Positions 23,038 to 31,987 are shown, numbered from the stretch's first letter. The stretch is 48,793 nt of DNA from CAZOEL01 sp964578835 (GCA_964578835.1 CAZOEL010000053.1:1-48793); one strand, 5' to 3'. Notes: generated by a model not told the origin, from the sequence alone. Numbers and translations: made by a program.

Positions 23038-24024
23038 TCAACGATTCAAAAGCTTCATCATTGCTTCCGGATACCGAGACCCAACTGCCGCTCCGAACGG
23101 CACTATCTCCTCGATGCGCTTAAGCTCATCTTCAGTGAGGTTGATGCTCAATGCGCCTACGTTCTCCTCCAGGTATTTCCGTCTTTTAGTACCAAAAATA
23201 GGGACGATATCCACTCCCCGGGCCAGCACCCAAGCAAGAGCGAGCTGTCCTGGTGAGCACCCCTTCTCTCGCGCCATCTCTTGGATGCGTTCTACCAGTT
23301 CAAGGTTCTTCTCGAAGTTCTCTCCCTGAAAGCGGGGGGATGTACGGCGGTAGTCATCTTCCTGAAGGTCTTCAAATTTCTTGATCTCTCCTGTGAGAAA
23401 CCCTCTACCGAGGGGGCTGTAGGCGACAAATCCGACTCCAAGCTCTCGGCAGGCATCGAGCACCCCATCTTCCGGGTCCCGAGTCCAGAGTGAGTATTCG
23501 CTCTGCAATGCCGCTATGGGATGTACGGCATGAGCTCGCCTCAGAGTCTCCGAACCTGCTTCGGAAAGTCCCAGATATCGAACCTTGCCCTCACTCACCA
23601 ACTGGGCCATTGCACCGACTGTATCTTCTATGGGCACATCGGGACCGACTCGATGCTGGTAATAGAGGTCGATTACCTCTATCCCAAGACGCCTGAGACT
23701 TGCTTCACAGGCAGAGCGAACGTATTCAGGTCTCCCGTTGACTCCTCTGGCGTGAGGATCTGCGCTTCTCACTATGCCGAATTTCGTTGCCAGAACGACC
23801 TCTTCCCTATGCCCCTTTATGGCGCGCCTCACGAGCTCTTCATTGGTAAAAGGGCCATACACGTCCGCTGTATCCAGGAAGGTAACACCGAGCTCTATAG
23901 CCCGGTGAATCGTTGCGATGGATTCCTTTTCATCCCGTGCTCCATAGAATTCCGACATTCCCATGCATCCCAGCCCCAGTGCAGAAACGGTGAGTCCACT
24001 CCTGCCAAGCTCTCTTGATTCCAT
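23038..24024 (-). CDS. Aldo/keto reductase
   Basis: A 328-residue NADPH-dependent oxidoreductase of the AKR superfamily (YghZ/AKR11-13-like). The catalytic tetrad is visible: Asp51 and Tyr56 in LDTADVYGP, Lys81 in ATKFGI and His124 in DLYYQHR. The C-terminal cofactor segment VDIVPIFGTKRRKYLEENVGAL binds NADP. It would reduce aldehydes or ketones in the cytosol. Start: ATG at 24024 with GGAGGA upstream. It lies on the same strand upstream of the crotonase gene, 160 bases away; a shared transcript is possible. Confidence 0.93.
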   Translation of the reverse strand: MESRELGRSGLTVSALGLGCMGMSEFYGARDEKESIATIHRAIELGVTFLDTADVYGPFTNEELVRRAIKGHREEVVLATKFGIVRSADPHARGVNGRPEYVRSACEASLRRLGIEVIDLYYQHRVGPDVPIEDTVGAMAQLVSEGKVRYLGLSEAGSETLRRAHAVHPIAALQSEYSLWTRDPEDGVLDACRELGVGFVAYSPLGRGFLTGEIKKFEDLQEDDYRRTSPRFQGENFEKNLELVERIQEMAREKGCSPGQLALAWVLARGVDIVPIFGTKRRKYLEENVGALSINLTEDELKRIEEIVPFGAAVGSRYPEAMMKLLNR

Positions 24025-24111
24025 CGTGTTTCCTCCTCCGTTCCTTTTGTGTGAATAGATGATGTTAGCGAACGGTCTTTATGATGATCTACTAAAATCT
24101 AGAGCATGAAT

Positions 24112-24966
24112 TCACGCGAGCAGTGCTTCAAGCTGCTCAAGATTGAAGGAAGTCTCATGGGCTTTCGACATCCATCTCGCACATCGATTCGCATCCAAAG
24201 GAATTCCAAGGGGAGGGATTCCTGCCTGAATGCACAGCCTCATGCCCATGGCAAGCTCCGGAATACATGCGATTCCCAGGGCGCCAATGCTTGGGTGCTC
24301 CCGCTTGAGTCTTTCAAAGAGCTTCTCCTGGTCGATTTCTACGGAGATATAGGGCTTGATCCCGTACCTTTCGAGGAGAATACTTCCCAGGTGGATGAAG
24401 CACTCATCGGCGCATCCCCTGCACACCGCTTCTACATCACCTTTGACTGAGCGGCAATCGGGTCTGAAGTCACGAAGGCAATGGGCAAGGAGAGCGAACT
24501 TGTATTCGGCCTGTTTGAACGCTTCCCTGTAGATTCTGTTTGTGAGGTCGATCTCGAGCATATAGAGGTGGTATTTCTCCTCGGTCGTGGCAAGCGTAGC
24601 ATCCAATCTCTTTGCGATAGGCAGGGTTTTCAGGTGTTCCGAAACCTCCCGGGTATAGGTGGATAGAGACTGCCTGAGAGTCTCTCGAAAGAATTTGAGA
24701 GTCTTTCGCTCTGCTCCCATGGCTGTCAGGTCACTCAAAAGAGGCCTCTTTCCCATCTTCTGTATCAGCCTCAGGAGCTTTCTCTCATCAGGACAGTGTT
24801 GGAGGAACATGTCCGCCAATCTTTTTATCTCGGCATAGTAGTGTTCGCTACTGCCGCACTCTCCAAAGAGGGAATAGGTTTTACCTCGAAGAGGCTTGTA
24901 TATCTTATTGAATTTTGACACACGAAATCTCCGGTTCCGCTGATATGGCCTTGCTTGTACCGTCAT
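24112..24966 (-). CDS. DUF116 family protein
   Basis: From the ATG at 24966 the product has 284 residues. The DUF116 core (about 145-270) contains HCLRDFRPDCRS, CRGCADECFIHLG and IGALGIACIPELAMGMRLC: several Cys that look like a metal or Fe-S site. The N-terminal half is helical. Function unknown; DUF116 proteins are common in anaerobes. The frame is open back to 25032, but that extension (rich in R, Q, D) overlaps the end of the preceding zinc-ribbon gene in another frame, so I prefer 24966 with the stop of that gene 11 bases upstream. The two are likely co-transcribed. Confidence 0.82.
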   Translation of the reverse strand: MTVQARPYQRNRRFRVSKFNKIYKPLRGKTYSLFGECGSSEHYYAEIKRLADMFLQHCPDERKLLRLIQKMGKRPLLSDLTAMGAERKTLKFFRETLRQSLSTYTREVSEHLKTLPIAKRLDATLATTEEKYHLYMLEIDLTNRIYREAFKQAEYKFALLAHCLRDFRPDCRSVKGDVEAVCRGCADECFIHLGSILLERYGIKPYISVEIDQEKLFERLKREHPSIGALGIACIPELAMGMRLCIQAGIPPLGIPLDANRCARWMSKAHETSFNLEQLEALLA

Positions 24967-24977
24967 CGTTTGCGAGG

Positions 24978-25199
24978 CTATTGGATCTGTTCCTCTATCA
25001 CCCTGGCAACTCTTTGCCCGCACCGAGCGCATGAGCCCCTTAAGACAACGCTTTTCCCTACAATCTCACCAGAATAATCAACGATAGTAGTAGCTCCTCT
25101 GCAGGCAGGGCGCCACACGTTTCTTTCTATCTTCTTCTGGTGCTCCGTGGGAATGCTCTGCCAGGCTTTGCGTGCTTCATTAGTCCATGTCTTATGCAT
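24978..25199 (-). CDS. Small zinc-ribbon-like protein with one Cys ligand lost
   Basis: From the ATG at 25199 (AGGAGAG seven bases upstream) the product has 73 residues: TWTNEARKAWQSIPTEHQKK, then NVWRPACRG, TTIVDYSGEIVGKSVVLRG and SCARCGQRVARVIE. The second CxxC is intact (57, 60), but the first pair reads R-P-A-C where C-P-A-C is expected; the Arg codon CGC is one transition from TGC. I infer a recently damaged or three-Cys zinc ribbon. A longer upstream frame to 25349 lacks a ribosome-binding site. It immediately precedes the DUF116 gene. Confidence 0.65.
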   Translation of the reverse strand: MHKTWTNEARKAWQSIPTEHQKKIERNVWRPACRGATTIVDYSGEIVGKSVVLRGSCARCGQRVARVIEEQIQ

Positions 25200-25512
25200 T
25201 GAAGGCTCTCCTGTGGAACATTCTGGATCAAGCTTTATAAGGTTTCCATGAACCATTCGCCCCTCAGACGCTCTTGGCATTACTTGATTCAGGTCATACA
25301 TTAATGGAGCTCTTCCGGCCAGTGGGTAAAGATCCAAATAACAGGACAAAATTCTACGAAACGGGAGAGCGCCCTAAAACTTTCTATGCAAACACTTGCG
25401 ATCCACACCTGACCGCCACTACCTGGCTGATGGGTGGATAATCAGGGAGATCCCGGGTGAACATGCTTGGTGGCGTCTCCTCAATAACATAACCTCAAAA
25501 GAGGGCAGACTC

Positions 25513-26628
25513 ATGGCCGAGATGATGAAAAATAGAAGCGTTCTGTTTGATTCCTTTGACCTCCGAGGTATTAAGCTCAAAAACAGAGTCGTTATGGCTC
25601 CGTTGACACGGTCTCGGGCGGGTAAAGAGCGCATGCCAAACTCTCTGATGGCTGAGTATTACGGGCAGAGAGCTTCCGCCGGTCTGATTATAACCGAGGG
25701 GACTCTCATCTCGAAGCAGGCTATTGGATGGCTCAATGCTCCGGGTATCTATTCTGACGAGCAGGCCAGAGCATGGCGGAAGGTCGTGGATGCTGTTCAT
25801 GCTGAAGGAGCCAAGATATTTCTCCAGCTCTGGCACTGCGGGCGAGCCTCTCACAGCAGTTTTCATGAGGAGGAGGGGCTACCTGTCGGTCCATCGGCAA
25901 TAAAGCTGAACGGAGACTACATTCACACACCCATAGGAAAACAGCCGTATGAAACTCCCCGAGCTCTTGAGACGGATGAAGTGGCGGGAATCGTCCACGA
26001 CTACAGGCATGCTGCCGAACGGGCCAGGGCGGCTGGCTTTGATGGCGTCGAGCTGCACGCAGCCAATGGATATCTCATTGATGAGTTCCTCCAGTCCAAA
26101 ACCAATCACAGAACTGATCGCTATGGCGGGAGTCTCGAGAACCGATTCCGGTTTCTCGATGAGATCCTGACAGCCGTTACTCGTATTCTTCCTCCCGAAC
26201 GAGTTGGCGTCCACATTGCTCCAAACGGCAACTTCAACGATATGGGCTCACCGGATTTTCGAGAGACTTTTCTTTACGTGGCAAAGCAGCTCAACCGTTA
26301 CGGACTGGCTTATCTTCATGTAGTGGATGGCCTTGAGTTCGGCTTTCATGGACTGGGCGCCCCGATGACGCTGCGGGAATTTCGGGATGTATTCGATGGT
26401 CCACTCATGGGCAACTGCGGCTACACGATGGAGACGGCGCAAGCCGCCATAGAGCATAACGATGCAGACCTGATCTCCTTTGGACGCCCATTTATCAGCA
26501 ATCCGGACCTTGTGGAGCGTTTCGCCAATGGCTGGCCCTTGAATCCGCCTGCCGATATGAAGGTCTGGTACTCATTTGATGAGGCTGGCTATACGGACTT
26601 TCCAACCTATCAACCATCCATGGCATGA
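25513..26628 (+). CDS. Old Yellow Enzyme-type ene-reductase (NemA-like)
   Basis: A 371-residue FMN oxidoreductase. Family motifs: LKNRVVMAPLTRSRAG (flavin site near the N-terminus), LQLWHCGRASH, FDGVELHAANGYLIDEFLQSKTNHRTDRYGGS.ENR and the C-terminal DLISFGRPFISNPDLVERF. Members reduce activated alkenes, nitrate esters or maleimides with NAD(P)H and are induced by electrophiles. The start is placed at the ATG at 25513 (AGAGGG upstream); a frame open to 25396 would add 39 residues without family similarity. Stand-alone gene on the plus strand. Confidence 0.93.
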   Translation: MAEMMKNRSVLFDSFDLRGIKLKNRVVMAPLTRSRAGKERMPNSLMAEYYGQRASAGLIITEGTLISKQAIGWLNAPGIYSDEQARAWRKVVDAVHAEGAKIFLQLWHCGRASHSSFHEEEGLPVGPSAIKLNGDYIHTPIGKQPYETPRALETDEVAGIVHDYRHAAERARAAGFDGVELHAANGYLIDEFLQSKTNHRTDRYGGSLENRFRFLDEILTAVTRILPPERVGVHIAPNGNFNDMGSPDFRETFLYVAKQLNRYGLAYLHVVDGLEFGFHGLGAPMTLREFRDVFDGPLMGNCGYTMETAQAAIEHNDADLISFGRPFISNPDLVERFANGWPLNPPADMKVWYSFDEAGYTDFPTYQPSMA

Positions 26629-26662
26629 GCAGGCCGACGGAAGCATCAGAATCCGTGTCTAC

Positions 26663-26808
26663 TTGGTTATCGCATAACAGTAGGCATCACAGGGCTCATC
26701 ACTTATGTTCGGGTGTATGCTCCACCGCCTGAGGATTCCCTCCCTCTGCATGCCGATTTTCTCCAGCACCCTGGCCGAAGCGGTGTTCTCGATGTTGCAC
26801 ACAGGGGG
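26663..26808 (-). pseudogene. Relic of a RimJ/RimL-type GNAT acetyltransferase (C-terminal end)
   Basis: On the minus strand the text ENTASARVLEKIGMQREG, then ILRRWSIHPNISDEP, is the conserved C-terminal end of RimJ/RimL-type acetyltransferases. The expected ending CDAYCYAIT appears only after shifting frame by one base. No N-terminal part is present upstream, so only a decayed tail is left. Confidence 0.6.
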
Positions 26809-27371
26809 ACGCAGGGAAGTAAAGTGATGGGGAATAAAAATGGAAATTATTGACCATAGCTGGTCTTCTCAAATGGCGATAAGCTCAAGGCTGTCCTGTC
26901 GTTACCAGCCGCTATAGTATATTTTCTCCTCTCTGCAACGGTCCTCACGACCAGGCTTCTGGGCTGGACACACCAGGGGTTGATTAAACGCGATTGCATT
27001 GTCACCTATGTTTTTCAGCCCTCTCATGACGTTGTTGACGCCCTGGCTAAATCCACCCGTCAAGAGCATGATCGAACCTGATAAAATTCCTATGTCCACT
27101 ATTACCGCCCATCTTCAGGGGTGAACCTGGGTAAATGGTGGAAAATAAGGAATCCCGGCAAGAATCCCGCCGACGCGCAAAATGTTTCGATTTATTTTTG
27201 GTTCCGACTTTGGCTTCCGACTGTTTCCGATTTTTTATTTTCGACTTCCGATTTCCTATACTTTCGACTGCTTCCAACTGAGTCAGAACAGGCTTTGGGT
27301 TTGACTTATGCGATAATTAAAGACGGTCTGCCAGTCGGAAATTAGTCGGAAATAGCCAAGGGAATGCAGTC

Positions 27372-27417
27372 GGAAACAAAAAAGGCCGCTAAGTTCTAAA
27401 CACTAACCTAGCGGCCT
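27372..27417 (-). terminator. Rho-independent terminator of tRNA-fMet
   Basis: On the minus strand AGGCCGCTA (27417-27409) pairs with TAGCGGCCT (27391-27383) around a 17-base loop, followed by TTTTTGTTTCC. It lies 14 bases after the tRNA 3' end. Confidence 0.85.
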
Positions 27418-27431
27418 CACTGCATTTTCTG

Positions 27432-27508
<77 letters not shown>

Positions 27509-27625
27509 TCAACCAAACAAAATGAGGATAATCGGAACTGGATGTTTTGTCAAGAAGATTTATTTCTGATCTTCAATACCTCTTTAGAAATATTCCACAG
27601 GTGAGCTAAACCATGCCGGCTCATC

Positions 27626-28222
27626 TTACAAAGCTCCCTTGGACGATGGAATTCCGGATCTTCGATCATCAAGGCGGGTCGCTTCATCCAAGGCTCGCCC
27701 GCACGCTTTGAAGACAGCCTCAATTATGTGATGCGTATTGCTCCCATAGGGAACGCGTATGTGCAGAGTTACTCCACCATGGTTGCAGAAGGCGCGAAAG
27801 AACTCCGGCGCCAGCTCCGTTTCAAACTGCCCAACCCTTGCCGCGACAGGCGGAAGTTCGTATACGAGGTATGGTCGGTTGGACAGATCGAGAACAACCT
27901 CCGCGCACGCCTCATCCATTGGGACAACGGCGTGCCCGTAGCGGCGAATCCCGCTTCGATCGCCAAGCGCCTTTGCAAGAGCGTCTCCGAGGCAGATCCC
28001 GATATCTTCCACCGTATGATGAGCATCAATCTCGAGATCGCCAACGGCTTCTATCTTCAAATCGAAAAAGCCATGCACGGCAAAAAGAGTCAACATATGA
28101 TCGAGAAAAGGTACGCCCGTTCGAAGCTGCGCCGTTCCCTGTCCATCAAGGCAGAGATCCAGGCTGATCCTGGTTTCTTTCGTATTGCGCTCAACAAAGC
28201 CTTGCCTTAAATCCACAGCCAT
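27626..28222 (-). CDS. hisB: Imidazoleglycerol-phosphate dehydratase
   Basis: A 198-residue monofunctional HisB: sixth step of histidine synthesis, converting imidazole-glycerol phosphate to imidazole-acetol phosphate. The duplicated metal-binding motifs are intact: EIDAHHTVEDIGICLG and SNTHHIIEAVFKA, along with GVPFLDHMLTLFAVHG. Length is typical. I start at the ATG at 28222; an upstream TTG at 28261 would add 13 residues. It is isolated from other his genes, downstream of a formyltransferase-like gene on the same strand and followed by the tRNA-fMet gene. Confidence 0.95.
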   Translation of the reverse strand: MAVDLRQGFVERNTKETRISLDLCLDGQGTAQLRTGVPFLDHMLTLFAVHGFFDLKIEAVGDLEIDAHHTVEDIGICLGDALAKALGDRSGIRRYGHAVVPMDEACAEVVLDLSNRPYLVYELPPVAARVGQFETELAPEFFRAFCNHGGVTLHIRVPYGSNTHHIIEAVFKACGRALDEATRLDDRRSGIPSSKGAL

Positions 28223-28381
28223 GAGTGTTATAGAATCCTCTCGCAGAATACTTGTAAGCAATCCGCTCGAAGCTCTAGGCGAGCCTTTCGAGCGCCTCCA
28301 TCACATATTTCAATTCTCGGGGCGATTGATAGCACAAATGATTCAGTTTTTCATGCCTCAATTATAAGGAGCGAGCATCTT

Positions 28382-29311
28382 TCAAGAAAAATCATCAAAT
28401 CGGTCCCCTGCCCTTATCTTTCGCTCCTCAGCCCAATCGGCTGCAGACATTTTGGCTCCCGCGGGTCCTCGTATTTTACTCACTATGAGCCTTCCGCCGG
28501 GAACCAGGATGTGAATCGCACTTCCGTCAATTTGAGCTATGGCGCCTGGAGGCCCTGACTCTGTTCCGTCTGTAAGGGACTTAGCCCCAAAAAACCTTGA
28601 TTTTTCCCCTTGCCAGTAACTATATGCCCCCGGCTGGGGATCGCAGCCTCTTATCAGATTGAAAATCTCAGCCGAGGATTTCTTCCAGTCAATCGCGGCC
28701 GCACTGTCATCGCAGGGGGGCTCGTATGTGGATTTTGCCTCATCTTGAATGATTTTTGGCGCGCGTCCCTCTCTTATCAATTGCGTTGATTCGACCAGCG
28801 CCTCTATTCCCATCGGAAACAGGCGTTCAAAATAGAGAGATCCCGCCGTGTCTTCGGGACCAATCTCCGTTTCTTTCCGCAAAAGGATAGGCCCTGTGTC
28901 TATGCCTTCATCAGGCCAGAAAATGGTCAGTCCGGTCTTCTTCTCTCCCATGATGATCGCCCAGTTGATGGCGCTGGCGCCGCGATGGCGAGGCAGTATG
29001 GAAGGATGATAGCAAATAGCGCCCTTGGAAGCAGCTTCAAAGTAGCGAGGCGGAACTATGCTGGTGACGAAAGCAAGGACCGTCAGATCGGGCTCCAGCG
29101 CCTTATATTGCGAGAATGTCTCCTCACTCTTGAAGGTCTTTGGCTCAAACACGGGGATCCCGGCGGCTAGAGCCGCTTCCTTGATCGGGTCCGCCTTTCC
29201 CCCCGATTTCTGCTCGGGCGCGTAGACTCCAACGACCGTCTCGCCACTATCCAACAAAGCTTCAACGCTTTTCGCTCCGAACGCCGACTGGCCGATCACG
29301 ACAATACGCAT
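28382..29311 (-). CDS. Formyltransferase/10-formyl-THF hydrolase-like protein
   Basis: A 309-residue protein of the Fmt superfamily: Rossmann-like N-terminal formyl_transf_N domain and a C-terminal domain. Text such as CYHPSILPRHRGASAINWAI, FWPDEGIDTGPILL, the LFPMGIEALVESTQLIREG region and the C-terminal NLIRGCDPQPGAYSYW looks like the hydrolase domain of 10-formyl-THF dehydrogenase (ALDH1L) more than canonical methionyl-tRNA formyltransferase. Catalytic His102 and Asp138 are present; the Fmt Asn (NxH) is Cys100. It may hydrolyse 10-formyl-THF or formylate a substrate. Start: ATG at 29311 with GGAGGAG. It lies 160 bases upstream of hisB on the same strand. Confidence 0.85.
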   Translation of the reverse strand: MRIVVIGQSAFGAKSVEALLDSGETVVGVYAPEQKSGGKADPIKEAALAAGIPVFEPKTFKSEETFSQYKALEPDLTVLAFVTSIVPPRYFEAASKGAICYHPSILPRHRGASAINWAIIMGEKKTGLTIFWPDEGIDTGPILLRKETEIGPEDTAGSLYFERLFPMGIEALVESTQLIREGRAPKIIQDEAKSTYEPPCDDSAAAIDWKKSSAEIFNLIRGCDPQPGAYSYWQGEKSRFFGAKSLTDGTESGPPGAIAQIDGSAIHILVPGGRLIVSKIRGPAGAKMSAADWAEERKIRAGDRFDDFS

Positions 29312-29612
29312 GGGCGTCTCCTCCAATTCATTTCAGTTCGACAAAAAGGTTTTCTTCGCCGCGTAGTTGCAAGGTCATCATCTGCAGACATACCTTTGCA
29401 ACAGCTTCTCAAGGACGCTCAAGACGAGCAGAAAGAAATGGAAAGGCGCTCTTGACAGTCAATAACAATGAGGGGATGCGAGATTATGGAGTAGTCAAAG
29501 GAACTTCAGAGCTCAGTTCAACATCGAGCGGAATACTGACGGAAAAATCATGAGCAGACATGCTTCAGGTATCACGAGGCCAAAGAAACAGCAAGCTTAA
29601 AGTCGAATGATA
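29312..29612. other. Intergenic region
   Basis: About 300 bases between the CDF exporter and the formyltransferase-like gene, both on the minus strand. No gene or clear structure was seen. Confidence 0.5.
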
Positions 29613-30686
29613 TCAATGTTCGTCTTTTTGTTGTGCGCTCTTCCTATCGGGAGCTCCGTTGCTATCGGAAGCAGAAGAGCGAAGCTTTTCTTCGGAATAG
29701 GAAACCAGTCTGTTGGAATGCCAGGGTTGCCGGGCGAAAAACGGCTCATGGCGAAGTCTACACGGATCATAGCCGCAAATGGGGCATTCCGGATCGATGC
29801 ACGGCTCCGCATGTATAAGGGTGTCGCCGGCTTCCCCCAAGTGCGTGTCGAGAAGGGTTCGGATCTGCATGACCTCTTCGTGCGCCGCCTCAAGGGTCAT
29901 GTTCCTCGGTAGAATGAGATGAAAGTCAACATAAAGGCGGTTTCCCGCCCGCCACGCGCGAAGTTTATGTATGTCGATCCACGCATTGCGTCGATGTCGA
30001 CTGATGAGTCGGGTGATCTCCTCCAAAAGCTCGGGATCGGAAGCATCCATCAGCCCCGCAAAAGACTGGCGCACAAGCTTCGCTCCGGTGATAAGAATAT
30101 TGAGAGCAACTAAACAGGCAATAGCTCCATCCAGCCAAAACCATTGCGTTTGTTTGACGATCAGGAGGCCGAGGAGCACCCCCGCTGTTGTATACACATC
30201 GGTCAGGATATGCTTTCCGTCTGCAACCAGGACGAGAGATCGCGTCTTTTTGCCCACCTTAACGAGCAAAAGTCCCAGTCCCAAATTAACAAGGCTTGCC
30301 GCCAGCAGGATAAGCAAGCCGATATCCAGTTCTTGAAGCGCATCCGGATTGAGGATCTTTGGTCCAGCGCTGTAGAAAATCCCGAGAGCGGCAAAGATAA
30401 TGAGCGCCCCTTCAAAGCCTGCCGAGAAGTATTCTATCTTCCCGTGTCCATAGGGATGACTCGGATCGGGAGGCTTGGAAGAAAGAATAATGCTCCACAT
30501 GGCAAAAGCGCTGGCCACCACATTGATAATGGATTCGAGAGCGTCGGACAGAATGGCCGACGAGCCGGTAATGTAATAGACATAAAATTTGGCTCCCATC
30601 AAGGCAGCGCCAACAAGCAGCGACATGCCAATCGCCAATAGGCGGCTTTTTGCAAAACTCCTTTCTCTTGTTTGGTCCTTCATCAT
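29613..30686 (-). CDS. Cation diffusion facilitator (CDF) transporter
   Basis: A 357-residue divalent-cation/proton antiporter. Six membrane helices at about 15-215 include SSAILSDALESIINVVAS (TM2 metal site, D and E) and GKHILTDVYTTAGVLLG (TM5, HxxxD). A cytosolic ferredoxin-like C-terminal domain follows (about 220-300), then a Cys-rich segment PECPICGYDPC that may bind extra metal, and a polar tail ending in KKDEH-like charges. It should export Zn, Fe, Mn or a similar ion; specificity is not fixed by the motifs (D/E rather than H in TM2 suggests not strictly zinc). Start: ATG at 30686. Confidence 0.92.
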   Translation of the reverse strand: MMKDQTRERSFAKSRLLAIGMSLLVGAALMGAKFYVYYITGSSAILSDALESIINVVASAFAMWSIILSSKPPDPSHPYGHGKIEYFSAGFEGALIIFAALGIFYSAGPKILNPDALQELDIGLLILLAASLVNLGLGLLLVKVGKKTRSLVLVADGKHILTDVYTTAGVLLGLLIVKQTQWFWLDGAIACLVALNILITGAKLVRQSFAGLMDASDPELLEEITRLISRHRRNAWIDIHKLRAWRAGNRLYVDFHLILPRNMTLEAAHEEVMQIRTLLDTHLGEAGDTLIHAEPCIDPECPICGYDPCRLRHEPFFARQPWHSNRLVSYSEEKLRSSASDSNGAPDRKSAQQKDEH

Positions 30687-31292
30687 CTCATCGCACTCAA
30701 TTGCATGGCCAGGAAATGCATCATTAGACGACTCGCGCCTGTGCGGCTCTTACTAGCGGGAAAAGCAGGCAGATATCCGCTTTGATTCATTGACTTCATA
30801 ACTTACCAATTTGATATGAAGGATAATTACTCTCAACAGGAAAAACACGTTATCAGGCGCCATAGCTTCTTTTATTTCGCGCGTGTTAGACAATAATACA
30901 TCATGCAACCATCGCCAATAATAAATCACACAAACACGTTTACCACGTTGAAACCGCTGCTTTACAAAATGAATTCGCCGCACATGCTTTCGTCGCTATC
31001 TCTGACGGGTGCGGCTCTTTCAGAACGACAGGTAAGCGAGCCTGGAGGGCTTCTCTCCCCGATCGTCGTTCCAAAAGATCCGCACCCAACTCTGTATGTG
31101 AATCTTCTCTTCGATTCCCGTCCAAATGGGGATGTTGTAAAGCAAACGCTTGATTTGAACGGAGGTTATCAAATCCTCTTTTCTCAGATAAGAAAAAGAG
31201 CTACTTGTTCACAAGCAAAGATCCGATTAGTCAATAAGATCCTTTGAGCATGGGGAGGGGAGATTTCCGAGAGAAAGGAGGTATCTTGCAGC
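30687..31292. other. Intergenic region between divergent genes
   Basis: About 600 bases between the CDF gene (minus) and the 31293 gene (plus). AT-rich at 30780-30930, consistent with promoters. Frames of 61-114 residues on both strands overlap each other, and neither has a family pattern. Confidence 0.45.
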
Positions 31293-31832
31293 ATGCAGAA
31301 GAAAATCATTATCGGGGTAGTTCTGATCTTGATTGGAGTAATCGTCTTCCACAACTCCAGCACCAGAATGGAGGTCAATGACTCCCTGATCAGCATTGAT
31401 TCTGGCAGCCACCATATCGAGGGCGCTCTTGAACCGGAAGCCACATACCACTTCATCATGAAAGACGAGGGCGTTTCCATTAACACCTACTCAGGCGACG
31501 CCTTTGTTATGGCGCTCCCTCTTAAAACAGCCGAGCAGCTCAGAGCGCAGTACGGCGACTTTTTCAGATGCAACGCTCCGGGGGCTATCCAGGCCATGCA
31601 GAATATGCGACCAATCGTGCTCATAACCGACAAGAAAGCGGTCAAGGAGGCGATCTCAGAAGCACTGGCGTTGGTGCGGGAGTCACGCATCCCTGTAGTG
31701 AGCTGCACCGGCTCGCGCATACAGGCGAAGAAAGTTACATTCCTTTCCATGGATGTCGAAGACAATGCGGGAGGCCCGCTGCTCTTCTATGTGAACGACA
31801 TCAAAATAGTGAAGCAGGATTATCTACGATAG
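31293..31832 (+). CDS. Membrane-anchored protein of unknown function
   Basis: A 179-residue protein with an N-terminal helix (KIIIGVVLILIGVIVFH) acting as an uncleaved anchor, then a soluble domain presumably outside the membrane. Its text (EATYHFIMKDEGVSINTYSGDAFV, then PVVSCTGSRIQAKKVTFLSMD) is beta-rich, and two Cys lie about 60 residues apart. No family is recognised. AAAGGAGGT lies 11 bases before the ATG. The stop TAG is directly followed in frame by a cytochrome-like tail (next entry). Confidence 0.7.
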   Translation: MQKKIIIGVVLILIGVIVFHNSSTRMEVNDSLISIDSGSHHIEGALEPEATYHFIMKDEGVSINTYSGDAFVMALPLKTAEQLRAQYGDFFRCNAPGAIQAMQNMRPIVLITDKKAVKEAISEALALVRESRIPVVSCTGSRIQAKKVTFLSMDVEDNAGGPLLFYVNDIKIVKQDYLR

Positions 31833-31925
31833 GGTAGCAATGGGGGTGGAGCCTTTTGGGGTAACCGTTCAGCCGACTACATCGCATTGAAGCAGTGGAT
31901 CAAGGAGGGGGCGAGCAATAACTAA
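31833..31925 (+). pseudogene. C-terminal tail of a c-type cytochrome-like protein
   Basis: Directly after the TAG of the previous gene, in the same frame, reads GSNGGGAFWGNRSADYIALK, then QWIKEGASNN and stop. The pattern DYIALKQWIKEGAxNN is the usual end of periplasmic c-type cytochrome domains in Deltaproteobacteria. No CxxCH is present and no start is available, so I call it a relic left by deletion. The match is from memory of family endings. Confidence 0.45.
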
Positions 31926-31952
31926 GCTCCAGAGGCTCTAACTGATTATCAA

Positions 31953-31987
31953 AAGAGGGGAACCGATGGGTCAAGGGTTCCCCTCTT
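31953..31987 (+). terminator. Terminator-like hairpin
   Basis: AAGAGGGGAACC (31953-31964) and GGTTCCCCTCTT (31976-31987) form a perfect 12-bp stem with an 11-base loop, 28 bases after the cytochrome-like tail. The weak following T content leaves efficiency unsure; on the minus strand the end reads ...CTTTT, so it could work in both directions. Confidence 0.65.

Larger units (their letters stand above)
26629..27431. other. Gene-free region with a relic and CCGACT-type repeats
   Basis: About 800 bases. It holds the GNAT relic (26663-26808), AT-rich sequence, and at 27195-27370 many short TTCCGACT / AGTCGGAAA repeats, mostly in direct orientation, followed by the tRNA terminator. Short frames here are unsupported. 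Confidence 0.5.

Noticed and set aside
27195..27370. CCGACT/AGTCGGAAA short repeats as a possible CRISPR
   Set aside because: Units are 7-10 bases, irregularly spaced and degenerate; no 24-37-base repeat with unique spacers.
30903..31247. 114-residue plus-strand frame
   Set aside because: Overlapped by equally long minus-strand frames; no domain, no ribosome-binding site; lies in the likely promoter region.
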